A DNA stretch of 64,000 nucleotides, taken from NCBI RefSeq assembly GCF_000934685.1, contig NZ_JYNQ01000001.1, positions 1,724,501-1,788,500 of the forward strand. The letters run 5' to 3'. The position numbers and the translations under genes were made by a program. Of this stretch, positions 24,671 to 34,164 are shown in pieces. The notes under the pieces are model-generated. The model worked only from the letters and a program-made list of their open reading frames with translations. It was not told the DNA's origin and did no database searches. Within the stretch, counting starts at the first letter, position 1; the number at the start of each line of letters is the position of its first letter. Source of the DNA: Lacinutrix sp. Hel_I_90. GTDB taxonomy: Bacteria; Bacteroidota; Bacteroidia; Flavobacteriales; Flavobacteriaceae.

Positions 24671-25324
24671 AATGTTGCTTTTAATTCTGGTTCTGAGGGT
24701 TATAACAAACATCTAAAACCTTGTCTAGCGTGGATTACCATTTTTACTCTTATATTATGGACAACCACACATCTGGCTTATCAATTAAAAAAAGACGAAA
24801 AAAATTAATACTTCAAAAGTATTAATATGCCCTCTTAACTCTAAAACCTTAGCTCCCAAAACTTAGGTCTTGGAAGACTTTCCAAATACCTGTTCTCATT
24901 GAACCTCTTTCAATTTTCAATGTCTATAGTAAAACCACTAGTTCTAATTGACGCCTTAAAATCTGGACTTTTATTATAAAGAAACCAGTTAACAACGCTG
25001 TTAGATACTTTTCTTCTTCTAAATAAAAAAAAATAAGAAGCCAAATTCCTTTAATAAATACTCGCATATTCTTACTAGTAAGGCTAAACTGAATTTTGTT
25101 GCTCCTCAAACAAAAAATGAGAAAAGTATTGATAACCATAACTTAATAAGTTTGTCTTTAGACTATTCGTTTGTGTTCCTGAAAAAGACTAGGTGACAGA
25201 TTCCTAAATAAATACATTACAACCTGTGGTTATAAACAGACTAAAAACAATCTTTTTGCTGTTTTTTAAATTTTAATGTTAATTTTTTAGATATATTTAG
25301 AAAAAAATACCAAATATTAAGAAT
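24671..25324. other. Intergenic region, 650 bp, no supported gene
   Basis: It holds a perfect hairpin at 24804-24826 (ATTAATACTT-CAA-AAGTATTAAT), probably part of the terminator of the preceding gene, and otherwise A+T-rich sequence with only short frames. The last ~60 bases before 25325 should hold the promoter of the hydrolase gene. Confidence 0.5.
24804..24826. terminator. Hairpin after the small basic protein gene
   Basis: 10-bp perfect stem with a 3-base loop. It lacks a long T run, so termination is uncertain. Confidence 0.4.
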
Positions 25325-27121
25325 ATGAAATTAAAAGCTACCCTCACTTTTTTATTATTATTAATGATACTTACCATAAACGCTCAAAATTTTATTGAAA
25401 AACAGCTTCCTTCACCCAATAATCTTAGCAGCTTCTTCATTGGTTCTTTATTAACATCGACTATCCATTACGGCGAAAAACCATCAAACTTTAATGGCGA
25501 AGTACTATTATTCAATCATGGTTATATCGATTTAAATCAATTGTTTTTTACTGGCAATACCTTTTACAAAGAAGCTTATAACGCAGGTTATCATGTTGTT
25601 TTTGTTGGAACTACGAGAGGAGAAGGTCTTTGGGCAAACGGTAAATTATTGGCAGAATCTATTGATATCATTACCAAAAAATATACTGTAAACGCGCTTA
25701 CCATTATTGCGCATAGTAATGGCGGAAAAGCAGCAGAGGTTGCTATGTTTACTTATAACAAAAAAGATAAGGTTAAAAAAGTATTTGCTTTAGGCACCCC
25801 TTTTTGGGGTACTTATTTAGCTGATATCTCACAACAATGGTGGTTTAATTGGATATGGAACCAAACGGGTTTAAATGAAGGTGCCGCAACTTCAACTACT
25901 TACTATTGTCGTGATGTTGTTAGACCCTATTTCGATAACCTTAATACTAATCAGCCAGAAAAATTTTTTATCCTAGGTGCTTCTGGTTTTAAACATGGTC
26001 ACACTATTATAGCGCCTTTAATGTTTACTAGTGGCTCTATATTGTATTTAACTCAAGGCACAAATGATGGTGTTACGTCATATCGCAGTTCATTAAGACC
26101 AGAAGGTTATTATTTATTTAATAAAGGAGAAGCCCGACTAGATCATGCAGACCTAGCTTTCGGTCAATATGTGTGGCCGCATATAAAGCCTTATTTAGAG
26201 GGGACCATAAATAAAACGCAATTTCAAAAAGTGAATACTAAACTTGAAAACGAAATTTCAAGTAATTACCAAATAATAAATTCTGATAACAGTTACGACA
26301 AAGTTGTTTTAAATAAGCCTTTAGAGACTATTAAAATAGAAGTCTTTCATGAAAAAAAGGATGCAGAATTCATCTTACTTTCAGGCAACAACAAGTTAAT
26401 TAAAACGAGTAAATCTTCTCATCTACCGCAATATAATAGTAGTTACACAATAAATAATACAAACGGTTCCTTTTCATTAAACGGAAACTCTCGGTTTGCT
26501 GCTTTTGTTCATTTTACAGAAGGACCAAAAATGAATTATAAAGCGCAAAAAGAGAATGAAACTATTACTATCTCATTTGAAAATACTAAAATCCCTAATG
26601 AAGAAATTGAAGTTGATGCTATTATTAGTAAAACATCAAATCTTTATGGTGAAAAATTAAAAAACGAGTCATTCGTTTATCCACTAACTTATAATTCTGG
26701 TTCTAACAGTTTTAGTCTAGACACCTCTAATTTTGATGAAGGGGTCTATAGTCTTTACATTACCGGTAAACATTCAGAATTTGTACGTTCTATCGTCTCT
26801 GGTTTTACAGTAGGTTCTCTATCTATTAAGCAAGTAAATGATGACATTGTTAAATCTGATAGTAAAGAAATTGAAATTGCTTTAAAGTATAATGTCATAA
26901 AAGACAAAATTGAATTGATAAACACCTCAACGAACAGCATTGAAAAAATTAGAATTGCGGTTTACAATCTTAATGGGGAAAAACTAATAGAAGAAGATTT
27001 AACTGAGAACAATCGTCTTTTTCTAATAAAAAGCGGTGTTATTAACTTAGCGAAAGGCTTATATATTATAACTGTAGAAAAAGATAATTTAAGAAAGAGC
27101 TTTAAAATTATAAAGAAATAA
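25325..27121 (+). CDS. Secreted alpha/beta hydrolase with T9SS type-A sorting domain
   Basis: A 598-residue protein with a cleavable signal peptide (residues 1-20, ending INA). Residues ~55-290 are an alpha/beta-hydrolase: strand and oxyanion region LLFNHGY (~61-67), nucleophile elbow AHSNGG with S131, and a late GTNDGVTSYRS / DHADLAF stretch giving the acid and His. Two beta-sandwich regions follow. The last ~75 residues (VYNLNGEKLIEE ... AKGLYIITVEKDNLRKSFKIIKK) are a type-A C-terminal sorting domain, so the enzyme should leave the cell by the type IX system. A lipase/esterase role is likely; the substrate is unknown. Confidence 0.85.
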   Translation: MKLKATLTFLLLLMILTINAQNFIEKQLPSPNNLSSFFIGSLLTSTIHYGEKPSNFNGEVLLFNHGYIDLNQLFFTGNTFYKEAYNAGYHVVFVGTTRGEGLWANGKLLAESIDIITKKYTVNALTIIAHSNGGKAAEVAMFTYNKKDKVKKVFALGTPFWGTYLADISQQWWFNWIWNQTGLNEGAATSTTYYCRDVVRPYFDNLNTNQPEKFFILGASGFKHGHTIIAPLMFTSGSILYLTQGTNDGVTSYRSSLRPEGYYLFNKGEARLDHADLAFGQYVWPHIKPYLEGTINKTQFQKVNTKLENEISSNYQIINSDNSYDKVVLNKPLETIKIEVFHEKKDAEFILLSGNNKLIKTSKSSHLPQYNSSYTINNTNGSFSLNGNSRFAAFVHFTEGPKMNYKAQKENETITISFENTKIPNEEIEVDAIISKTSNLYGEKLKNESFVYPLTYNSGSNSFSLDTSNFDEGVYSLYITGKHSEFVRSIVSGFTVGSLSIKQVNDDIVKSDSKEIEIALKYNVIKDKIELINTSTNSIEKIRIAVYNLNGEKLIEEDLTENNRLFLIKSGVINLAKGLYIITVEKDNLRKSFKIIKK

Positions 27122-27316
27122 TTAATTCAAAAACTTAATATTAGACTGTAATCCTAAAAAATTGGTGTGATTAACTCCGAGTTTTCGAAAACGCCATAGC
27201 CATAGCTTGAAACCATAAGCACTGTTATGAACAGCTGTGCTTTGCCATTGCTTTTGAAAAAATAAGGTGCTAAAATAACAAGTGCTCTTTTAAGTACTTA
27301 TTTGTATCTCTGTATT

Positions 27317-27465
27317 ATGCAAACAGTAAATTATGCCGCGTTTCGTTCGAATCTAAAACATTGACTAGATAAAGTAGTTATGAGGTGTACCTCTTTATTA
27401 AGCGTAAAAACAGAAACGACCTCGTATTACTATCTTTAGATGACTATCACTCATTAAACGAGTAA
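27317..27465 (+). pseudogene. Relic of YefM-like antitoxin gene
   Basis: From ATG 27317 the frame reads MQTVNYAAFRSNLKH, then TGA where YefM relatives have Trp, then LDKV. After a small deletion and frame change it continues YEVYLFIKRKNRNDLVLLSL DDYHSLNE in spaced form to the TAA at 27463-27465. The order and wording match Phd/YefM antitoxins, which bind and neutralise YoeB. One nonsense change and one frameshift show it is dead. Confidence 0.8.
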
Positions 27466-27488
27466 GCGCATTAATTAAAAGTTACGTG

Positions 27489-27627
27489 CGAACATCTTTT
27501 GGGGGCATAGGGAAACCGGACTTTATAAGATGATCAGGGGCATGACCTGTGAACATAAATTAGTATACAAATATGATAATGGCCGTTTATTAAAACGGGC
27601 GTTTGTCGCTATCATTATGGGAAATAA
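27489..27627 (+). pseudogene. Relic of YoeB-like toxin gene
   Basis: Begins within the gene: RTSFGGIGKPD corresponds to the conserved R-T-P-F-E-G-I-G-K-P block of YoeB. It then runs through several stops and frame changes to CEHKLVYKYDNGRLL and, in another frame, CRYHYGK followed by TAA at 27625-27627, the family's C-terminal end. The first ~35 codons are missing, along with the catalytic context. It follows the YefM relic in the normal antitoxin-toxin order. Confidence 0.8.
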
Positions 27628-27639
27628 GACTTTTATAAA

Positions 27640-28563
27640 TCACTTCAAAAAATCAATATTACGTGTCAAGCCTGAAAACTTGGTTCGCTTCACGGCGCTT
27701 TTTTGAAATACTTTTTTAAAAACATCTTCAGTAATTTCTTCCCAGTCCTTTTTGGTCATGTCTAATAATTCTGGATGCGGATTAAAAAGCGGTTCATTAT
27801 GCGGTTTGGAGAATTTATTCCACGGGCATACATCCTGGCAAACATCGCAACCAAAGATCCAGTCGTCAAACTGACCTTTCATGGCGTTTGGTAGCTGGTC
27901 TTTTAATTCAATCGTAAAATAACTAATGCATTTACTGCCATCAACCACGTAGGGCTCTACAATGGCCTGTGTTGGGCAAGCGTCGATACAAGCGGTGCAA
28001 GTACCACAGTGGTCGGTAGTAATACTATCGTATTCTAAGTCTAAGTCTATAATGAGTTCTGCTATAAAATAAAAAGAGCCCACTTGTTGTGTTAACAAAT
28101 TACTGTGTTTGCCTATCCAACCTAAACCCGATTTTGCGGCCCACGCTTTATCCAACACAGGTGCAGAATCTACAAACGCACGACCAGAGACTTCGCCAAT
28201 TTCTTCCTGAATAAAATGGGTGAGTGCTTTTAATTTTGATTTAATAACATGGTGGTAGTCGTTACCATAGGCGTACTTGGAAATCTTAAAAGTGTTTTCC
28301 TTTTGGGTGTCTTCTGGATAATAATTGAGTAATAATGAGATGACACTTTTAGAGTCTTCCACAAGTTTTGTAGGATCAAGACGCTTATCAAAATGGTTTT
28401 CCATGTAGTGCATGTCGCCATTCATATTATTATTCAGCCACTTTTCAAGTCGTGGTGCTTCAACCTCTAAAAATTCAGCTTTGCTAATACCACAAGAGAG
28501 AAAACCCAAGCGTTTGGCTTCGGCTTTTATTTTTTGTGTGTCTTTAAACTTGTTCTCAATCAT
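27640..28563 (-). CDS. queG: Epoxyqueuosine reductase QueG
   Basis: A 307-residue cobalamin- and iron-sulfur-dependent enzyme that reduces epoxyqueuosine to queuosine in tRNA, the last step of queuosine synthesis. The DUF1730 N-terminal domain includes [13 protein letters not shown] (~94-106) and the active-site segment [16 protein letters not shown]. Two [4Fe-4S] motifs follow: [16 protein letters not shown] (~186-201) and [11 protein letters not shown] (~240-250). Length is typical. It overlaps the P450 gene upstream by 4 bp (ATGA type) and is close to ruvB, an arrangement common in Flavobacteriaceae. Confidence 0.95.
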   Translation of the reverse strand: MIENKFKDTQKIKAEAKRLGFLSCGISKAEFLEVEAPRLEKWLNNNMNGDMHYMENHFDKRLDPTKLVEDSKSVISLLLNYYPEDTQKENTFKISKYAYGNDYHHVIKSKLKALTHFIQEEIGEVSGRAFVDSAPVLDKAWAAKSGLGWIGKHSNLLTQQVGSFYFIAELIIDLDLEYDSITTDHCGTCTACIDACPTQAIVEPYVVDGSKCISYFTIELKDQLPNAMKGQFDDWIFGCDVCQDVCPWNKFSKPHNEPLFNPHPELLDMTKKDWEEITEDVFKKVFQKSAVKRTKFSGLTRNIDFLK

Positions 28564-29891
28564 GATACGCGCTTTTCAAAACTTAAAAATGCGTTTTTAG
28601 GCTTTAAAGTAATTAAAGGTGTAATTTCTATGGCATCAAATTTGGGATGAATTTTATAGGTATTTACCAATTCTGTGACGGCTATAATCATTTCAAACAT
28701 TGCAAAATTATTGCCGATACATTTACGTGGTCCAGCACCAAAGGGAAAATATTGTGCCGAATAAGGGATACCACCGTCTACAAACCGTTCTGGTTTGAAA
28801 GCGTCTGGCTGCTCCCACAACTCAGGGTGGCGGTGCATTTCATAAACCGAAAACAATAAATTACAACCAGGCTCAAATGCCATTCCATTAAAATCATCGG
28901 CTTCTACATTCACACGGTCTATAAAATAGGCTGGCGGATACAATCGCATGGCCTCTTCTAAAACTTGTTGACACACTTTAGACGTAGAAACAAGTGTCAT
29001 AAGATTAGTACCTTCCGACTTTATTTTTAAATGTTCAGCTACTATTTTATCTTGCCATTCTGGATGTTTTGCCAACAACTGAAAGGTAAAAGTTAATGCA
29101 TTGGAGGTCGTTTCGTGGCCTGCCGTAAAGATAATGAGAATTTCATCTATGAGCTGTTCTTCGGTCATGCCTTTACCGTCATCATACCTTGTTTCGAGTA
29201 ACATGTCCAACAAATCATCATAACGCTTGCCAGAAGTTTTACGCGCGTTTACAATCCGTTTTAAAATGTCTCGCGCCTCTTGAGATAGTTTTAAATAGTG
29301 ATCTAAAGTTCCGCTTATTTTAAACCACCACCCCAGATAGGGCTGACGTAATTCGCGCACTAACATACGTTGATTGGCCTCTGTAATAAACTGAAGGCGT
29401 TCCATATCTTCAGCACTGGCCGCAGTGGTAAACAATGATTTTACAACGGTTTGAAAGGCTAAATCATTGAGAACCGGAAAAATATCTATGGTTTTTTCAG
29501 GCGCTATTTTTTTGTATTCCAGCGCTATAGTGTCCTGCATACCGCTTAACAGGTTTTCAAGTTGCTTCTTATGAAAAGCAGGCTGCATCATCTTACGTTG
29601 CTTTTTCCATTTTTCACCTTCTGATGTTAGCAATCCTTCGCCAACATATTTTACCAGATCCTCGGTTTGTATTTTAGACTTGACGTAATTTTTTTGGTTT
29701 TTCTGGAGGACATATTGGGCGAATGCGGCATCACGACAAAAGAAAATTTTCGTATTAAAGCCTACATTCAATTTAAAAATATCTCCCTTTCTAGTAAAGT
29801 TCTTATGATGAAAAGGGAGTGGGTTTTTAAGAATTTCGAGTGAATGCTTAATGAATTGCAATAAGGAAACTTCTGGTATTTCTCGCTTCAT
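28560..29891 (-). CDS. Cytochrome P450
   Basis: A 443-residue cytosolic P450 with the usual landmarks: I-helix [10 protein letters not shown] (~254-263), K-helix EEAMRLYPP with the ExxR pair, and the heme loop [14 protein letters not shown], whose Cys ligates heme iron (~391). It most resembles CYP102/CYP4-like stand-alone monooxygenases of Bacteroidota, which oxidise hydrophobic substrates with electrons from separate partners. No ferredoxin or reductase gene is adjacent. It overlaps queG by 4 bp, so the two are translated from one message, though no functional link is known. Confidence 0.93.
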   Translation of the reverse strand: MKREIPEVSLLQFIKHSLEILKNPLPFHHKNFTRKGDIFKLNVGFNTKIFFCRDAAFAQYVLQKNQKNYVKSKIQTEDLVKYVGEGLLTSEGEKWKKQRKMMQPAFHKKQLENLLSGMQDTIALEYKKIAPEKTIDIFPVLNDLAFQTVVKSLFTTAASAEDMERLQFITEANQRMLVRELRQPYLGWWFKISGTLDHYLKLSQEARDILKRIVNARKTSGKRYDDLLDMLLETRYDDGKGMTEEQLIDEILIIFTAGHETTSNALTFTFQLLAKHPEWQDKIVAEHLKIKSEGTNLMTLVSTSKVCQQVLEEAMRLYPPAYFIDRVNVEADDFNGMAFEPGCNLLFSVYEMHRHPELWEQPDAFKPERFVDGGIPYSAQYFPFGAGPRKCIGNNFAMFEMIIAVTELVNTYKIHPKFDAIEITPLITLKPKNAFLSFEKRVS

Positions 29892-29994
29892 TGTTGTTAT
29901 TTTGGTATCCTTAATTCTTTCAAAAGGAAACTATCCTAATTAGCGCACGTTTTTACAACTATCACTGCTGCCCATTGGGAAAGTCGGGCTGGAC

Positions 29995-31017
29995 CTAAAA
30001 CAGTCCGCCTTGGGTTGGGCCTTTAATTTTTCCTAAATGCTTATAGGCCAATTCTGTGACTTCCCGTCCACGTGGTGTTCGCATAATAAACCCTTGCTGA
30101 ATTAAGAACGGCTCATACACCTCTTCCACGGTTTCCGTACTTTCACTCACTGCGGTGGCAATGGTTGAAATACCTACTGGACCACCTTTAAATTTATCGA
30201 TAATGGTCGATAATATTTTGTTATCCATTTCATCCAGTCCGTAGGCATCTACATGTAATGCCTCTAAGGCAAATTGCGCTATCTTAATATCAATGCTTCC
30301 ATTGCCTTTAATCTCGGCAAAATCACGTACCCGACGCAATAATGCATTCGCGATTCTTGGTGTCCCACGACTTCTTCCAGCTATTTCTATTGCTGCTTCC
30401 ATAGAGATTGGCACTTTTAATATGGTTGAACTCCGTTGTACGATGGTAGTGAGCAGTTCGGTATTGTAATATTGTAATCGGCTTTGAATCCCAAAACGGG
30501 CGCGCATAGGTGCTGTTAATAACCCAGAGCGTGTTGTTGCTCCCACTAAAGTAAACGGATTCAAATTAATTTGAACCGTTCTTGCATTAGGTCCAGATTC
30601 AATCATGATATCGATCTTATAATCTTCCATCGCAGAATACAAATATTCTTCAACAATTGGGCTTAACCTGTGGATTTCATCAATAAACAAGACATCTCTT
30701 TCTTCCAGGTTTGTTAACAATCCTGCTAAATCGCCTGGTTTATCTAATACTGGTCCTGAAGTGATTTTAATACCCACTTCTAATTCATTCGCCAGAATAT
30801 TCGCTAATGTTGTTTTTCCTAATCCTGGGGGGCCGTGAAATAACGTATGATCTAAAGCCTCTTCTCTTCTATTGGCCGCCTGAACAAATATTTTTAAATT
30901 TTCCAACACCTGATCCTGCCCTGTAAAATCTTCAAAAGACAGGGGTCTTAAGTTTTTTTCAATGTCTAATTCCTCTGGTGAGAAGTTTTCGTTTGTAGGA
31001 TCTAAGTTATCGTTCAT
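29995..31017 (-). CDS. ruvB: Holliday junction DNA helicase RuvB
   Basis: A 340-residue AAA+ motor of the RuvAB branch-migration complex in homologous recombination. Seen: [18 protein letters not shown] at the start, Walker [13 protein letters not shown] (~65-76), Walker [10 protein letters not shown] (~114-122), sensor-1 [10 protein letters not shown], and the C-terminal winged-helix region ending [16 protein letters not shown]. Length is normal. The ruvB start is followed on the plus side by a stretch with REP-like short palindromes and the terminator of the OmpA operon. Confidence 0.97.
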   Translation of the reverse strand: MNDNLDPTNENFSPEELDIEKNLRPLSFEDFTGQDQVLENLKIFVQAANRREEALDHTLFHGPPGLGKTTLANILANELEVGIKITSGPVLDKPGDLAGLLTNLEERDVLFIDEIHRLSPIVEEYLYSAMEDYKIDIMIESGPNARTVQINLNPFTLVGATTRSGLLTAPMRARFGIQSRLQYYNTELLTTIVQRSSTILKVPISMEAAIEIAGRSRGTPRIANALLRRVRDFAEIKGNGSIDIKIAQFALEALHVDAYGLDEMDNKILSTIIDKFKGGPVGISTIATAVSESTETVEEVYEPFLIQQGFIMRTPRGREVTELAYKHLGKIKGPTQGGLF

Positions 31018-31021
31018 GCTT

Positions 31022-31263
31022 GCATTCCGCGAAAGCGGTAATCTTATTTAGTTTTTATAAAACCCTTTCTTTTAGCTTCACAATACTCTTTCAATGAGAC
31101 GGCTTGATTTTAGTAGCTAAAGGTCTTCTAAAGATACGACATTGAAAGATTTACGCCTTCGCGGAAAAGAAAAAATCTTATGCCTCAAATATAAAGAAAA
31201 AGCCTTTCAGTTAAATAATAAAACGGAAAGGCTTTTACAAGATTTCCGTCTTCACGGAAATGA
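31022..31263. repeat. REP-like short palindromes between ruvB and the OmpA gene
   Basis: Three related short dyads: ATTCCGCGAAAGCGGTAAT (31023), GCCTTCGCGGAAAAG (31154) and TTTCCGTCTTCACGGAAATG (31243). The last two are followed by AAAAAATCTTA / AAAAAATATTA. They resemble dispersed extragenic palindromes. A 60-codon plus-strand frame across them looks accidental. Confidence 0.45.
31197..31236. terminator. Intrinsic terminator of the adhesin-PorP-OmpA operon
   Basis: Stem AAAAGCCTTTC / GAAAGGCTTTT (11 bp) with a 17-base loop, about 35 bp past the stop codon of the OmpA gene on the minus strand, with a T-rich tract following on that strand. Confidence 0.75.
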
Positions 31264-31270
31264 AAAAATA

Positions 31271-33160
31271 TTAATTCAATATCTTAAATTCACAACGTCT
31301 ATTGATATCATATTCTTCTTCTGAACAAATACCTTCTTTATCACATTGGTTTAAGGGTTGTAATTCGCCATAACCGATGCTTCGTAAACGGTTTCTTTCA
31401 ATACCCTGACTCACTACATATTCTAACGTAGATGCTGCACGACGTTTAGACAAGTCTAAATTGTATTGATCTGGGCCACGGGCGTCTGTGTGAGCGGAGA
31501 CTTCTACTTCCATTTCAGGATATTTCTTCATTAAATCAACTAATGTATTTAATGTTTTTGCTGCATCTGGGCGGATCTTAGATTTATCGAAATCAAAGAA
31601 AATCTTATCTAATTTAATCTGAACATCGCCTTTTTCGGTTTCTTCTACTTGTGCTTCAGCATCTGCATATGATTCTAAAATAAGTTCAATATCATGCTGC
31701 ACTTTTCCTTTACTATCTGTAGAAAACTCAACATCCTGAGGAATATAAGCCTTGCGCGTACCCCGAACTCTATATTTTTTATTTGGTTCTATTTTAAATA
31801 AGTATTTTGCCTCATCGCCTACTAAAGTATCGTGAATTACAGTCCCGGTTTCGTCCATTAAAGTAACTAAGGAACCGATTAGTAATGCTTTAGAATTCTT
31901 ATCGGTTACCACGCCTTCCACCTGGTACTTGGTTAAATAGTTTTCTATTCTATCAACGGTAAAGATTCTATCTTTACCGCCACGATTAGTAGAGACATAC
32001 CCTTTGTTCTCATTTTCTCGAATAACATAACTAAAGTCATCTAAATTACTATTAATTGAAGCGCCTAAGTTTACTGGTTTATCGAAATCTCCATTAACCA
32101 TATTACTTCTAAAGAGATCTAAACCACCAAAACCTAAGTGACCAATTGAGGCGAAATACAAAACATCGTTTTCACTAATAAAAGGAAATTGCTCTCTGTG
32201 TTTTGTGTTTATTTTAGCCCCCAAATTTTCTGGTTCACCGTAGGTGCCATCTTCATTAACAGCTACTTTGTAAATATCAAAACTACCAAAACCGCCTTCC
32301 ATATCACTTGCGAAATATAGTGTTTTACCATCCTTACTCAATGCTGGGTGCTCTGTACTGTAGTCATTAGCAGTGAATGGTAATGCGGTAACATTTGTCC
32401 ATGCTCCATCTACTAATGTCGCTTTAAAGATTTTAATTTGTGCTACTCGGTTTTCTTTTGTTTTTGTTTTTGAAGCGTTTGTACGATTAAAATACATGGT
32501 TTTCCCATCACTACTAAAAACCGCATTACTTTCGTGAGAGTCTGTATTAATAGCATCAGAAAATGGCACCACATCTTTTAATTCTCCTGACTGCGTTAAG
32601 GTTGCGCTGTACAAATCTAAGTATGGCAATTCGTTCCAAGCATACGACGGATTATTTTCATTCCTTGCTGAAGCAAAAACTACTTTATCATCACCGTAGA
32701 AAGTCATTCCAAAATCCTGTTGTGAGTTTATGTTTTCTATTTGTTTCAACTCAAAGTTATGTGGTGTTGTTTTTCTGTTTTCTTCAACAAATGCCATTGT
32801 ATTTACAGGTTTGCCGTAATAAAGACTTAAAAATTTATCTGCTTCATTATAATCTTCTACGCCTTTTAACGCTTGACCATATCTAAAATAGAATTCAATA
32901 TCTATAGAATCTTTATAGGTAACAAAAAATTCGCGATAGGTTTTAGTCGCTTTTTGCATTTGATAGTTATAGTAATAACTATCCGCTAAATTTTGAAGCA
33001 CTTCTTTAGAGCGGTCTTCTGATGTTTCATAAATGTTCGCGGCTTCTTTATAAGCTCTCATTTCGAAAAGCTTGTTTGCTCTCTTTAAACTGCCTTTTTG
33101 TGCTGTAGCCATTCCGCTAACAAATAAAAGGCAGGCAAGTATGTATAATTGTTTTTTCAT
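31271..33160 (-). CDS. OmpA-family protein with TPR and PD40 repeats
   Basis: About 629 residues from the MKKQLYILA start chosen here (an ATG 12 bp upstream is an alternative). A signal peptide precedes a TPR-like helical region (~25-130). Residues ~150-390 hold WD40-like PD40 beta-propeller repeats (ESNAVFSSDGKTMYFNR, EHPALSKDGKTLYFASD). A CarboxypepD-like strand domain follows, then an OmpA C-terminal domain that binds peptidoglycan (FFDFDKSKIRPDAAKTL ... VSAHTDARG). Such proteins sit beside PorP/SprF and anchor type IX secretion or gliding adhesins. It is the last gene of the operon. Confidence 0.9.
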   Translation of the reverse strand: MKKQLYILACLLFVSGMATAQKGSLKRANKLFEMRAYKEAANIYETSEDRSKEVLQNLADSYYYNYQMQKATKTYREFFVTYKDSIDIEFYFRYGQALKGVEDYNEADKFLSLYYGKPVNTMAFVEENRKTTPHNFELKQIENINSQQDFGMTFYGDDKVVFASARNENNPSYAWNELPYLDLYSATLTQSGELKDVVPFSDAINTDSHESNAVFSSDGKTMYFNRTNASKTKTKENRVAQIKIFKATLVDGAWTNVTALPFTANDYSTEHPALSKDGKTLYFASDMEGGFGSFDIYKVAVNEDGTYGEPENLGAKINTKHREQFPFISENDVLYFASIGHLGFGGLDLFRSNMVNGDFDKPVNLGASINSNLDDFSYVIRENENKGYVSTNRGGKDRIFTVDRIENYLTKYQVEGVVTDKNSKALLIGSLVTLMDETGTVIHDTLVGDEAKYLFKIEPNKKYRVRGTRKAYIPQDVEFSTDSKGKVQHDIELILESYADAEAQVEETEKGDVQIKLDKIFFDFDKSKIRPDAAKTLNTLVDLMKKYPEMEVEVSAHTDARGPDQYNLDLSKRRAASTLEYVVSQGIERNRLRSIGYGELQPLNQCDKEGICSEEEYDINRRCEFKILN

Positions 33161-33180
33161 AATTGTAGTCATTTAAATGG

Positions 33181-34137
33181 TTAGAAGAATCTTGGTGAAC
33201 GGTCGTAGCCCCCTCTGAAGCCAAAGACATCTATATCGAACAACACAAATATTTCATGTGAGCCTGAATTGTAATCTCCTAAATTAGTTGTTGTATAATC
33301 GTAGGCATAACCCACTCTTAATTCTGGTGTAATTCTGAAGTTAACGAGTGCACTAACCGCATCATCTAACCTATACCCTAAACCTGCTTCTAAACGGTCA
33401 TTAAATAATACGTTAGCTGTGAGATCTAAAGCCAATGGTGATCCTTTTACTGATTTTGCCATAAAAGCAGGCTTAAATTTCAAGTCTTTATTGATTTCAA
33501 AAACATAACCTCCTGTAAAAAAGTAGTGAATGTTTTGGACGCCTTCTGCGTTGATTCCGTTTTCAGACTCAATATGCTTTGTTGATAACATATTAGGTGC
33601 CGAGAGGCCTAAATAATAGTGGTCTGTAAAGTAGTAAGCACCTACGCCTACATTTGGAAATGCTTTACTTATGTTTTCATTAAACGCAACATCTGATGAT
33701 TGGTCACCAGACTGTAAATTGAATCCGCTAAAATTCGCATTAAAGAACGTAACACCCGCTTTTAAGCCGAAAGATAATTTGCTTTCTAAGCCCACAGGAA
33801 GTACGTAAGCAAAATCTCCATAAATGTTATTTTCATTAACGACATCTCCTATATTATCATTAGTAAAGGACAAACCAATTTCAATTTTCTCGTTTAAAGG
33901 GGTGTGCGCAAAGAAGCTTCCTGTTTTGGGTGCGCCTTCTAAGCCTACCCATTGTGTTCTGTATAACCCGCCCAGATTCAACATGCCTTCGTCTGCAGTT
34001 GCATACGCCGGATTAACAACACTCATATTGTACATGTATTGCGTGAATTGCGGGTCTTGCTGTGCATGACTTTGAAATGACAGTAAAGTCAAACCAACAA
34101 TGACAGCTATTTTGTAATATCTATTTAAATTTTTCAT
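33181..34137 (-). CDS. PorP/SprF family outer-membrane protein
   Basis: About 318 residues, from an ATG (residue 9 of the longer frame, whose first codon would be TTG). The signal peptide ends SHAQ, followed by QDPQFTQYMYNMSVVNPAYA, the PorP/SprF N-terminal hallmark. The rest is a 14-strand-like beta barrel with alternating aromatic residues. These proteins attach type-B-sorted adhesins such as SprB to the type IX translocon. Here it lies 27 bp after the adhesin stop codon and 8-20 bp before the OmpA gene, which fits one partner set. Confidence 0.93.
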   Translation of the reverse strand: MKNLNRYYKIAVIVGLTLLSFQSHAQQDPQFTQYMYNMSVVNPAYATADEGMLNLGGLYRTQWVGLEGAPKTGSFFAHTPLNEKIEIGLSFTNDNIGDVVNENNIYGDFAYVLPVGLESKLSFGLKAGVTFFNANFSGFNLQSGDQSSDVAFNENISKAFPNVGVGAYYFTDHYYLGLSAPNMLSTKHIESENGINAEGVQNIHYFFTGGYVFEINKDLKFKPAFMAKSVKGSPLALDLTANVLFNDRLEAGLGYRLDDAVSALVNFRITPELRVGYAYDYTTTNLGDYNSGSHEIFVLFDIDVFGFRGGYDRSPRFF

Positions 34138-34164
34138 CTTTTCTAAAATTGTATTATCCAAAAA

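Noticed and set aside
24924..25139. 71-codon minus-strand hydrophobic frame
   Set aside because: A+T-rich composition alone explains it; no partner, motif or start context.
31142..31324. 60-codon plus-strand frame between ruvB and the OmpA gene
   Set aside because: Crosses a terminator hairpin and short palindromes, and runs into the OmpA gene on the opposite strand.
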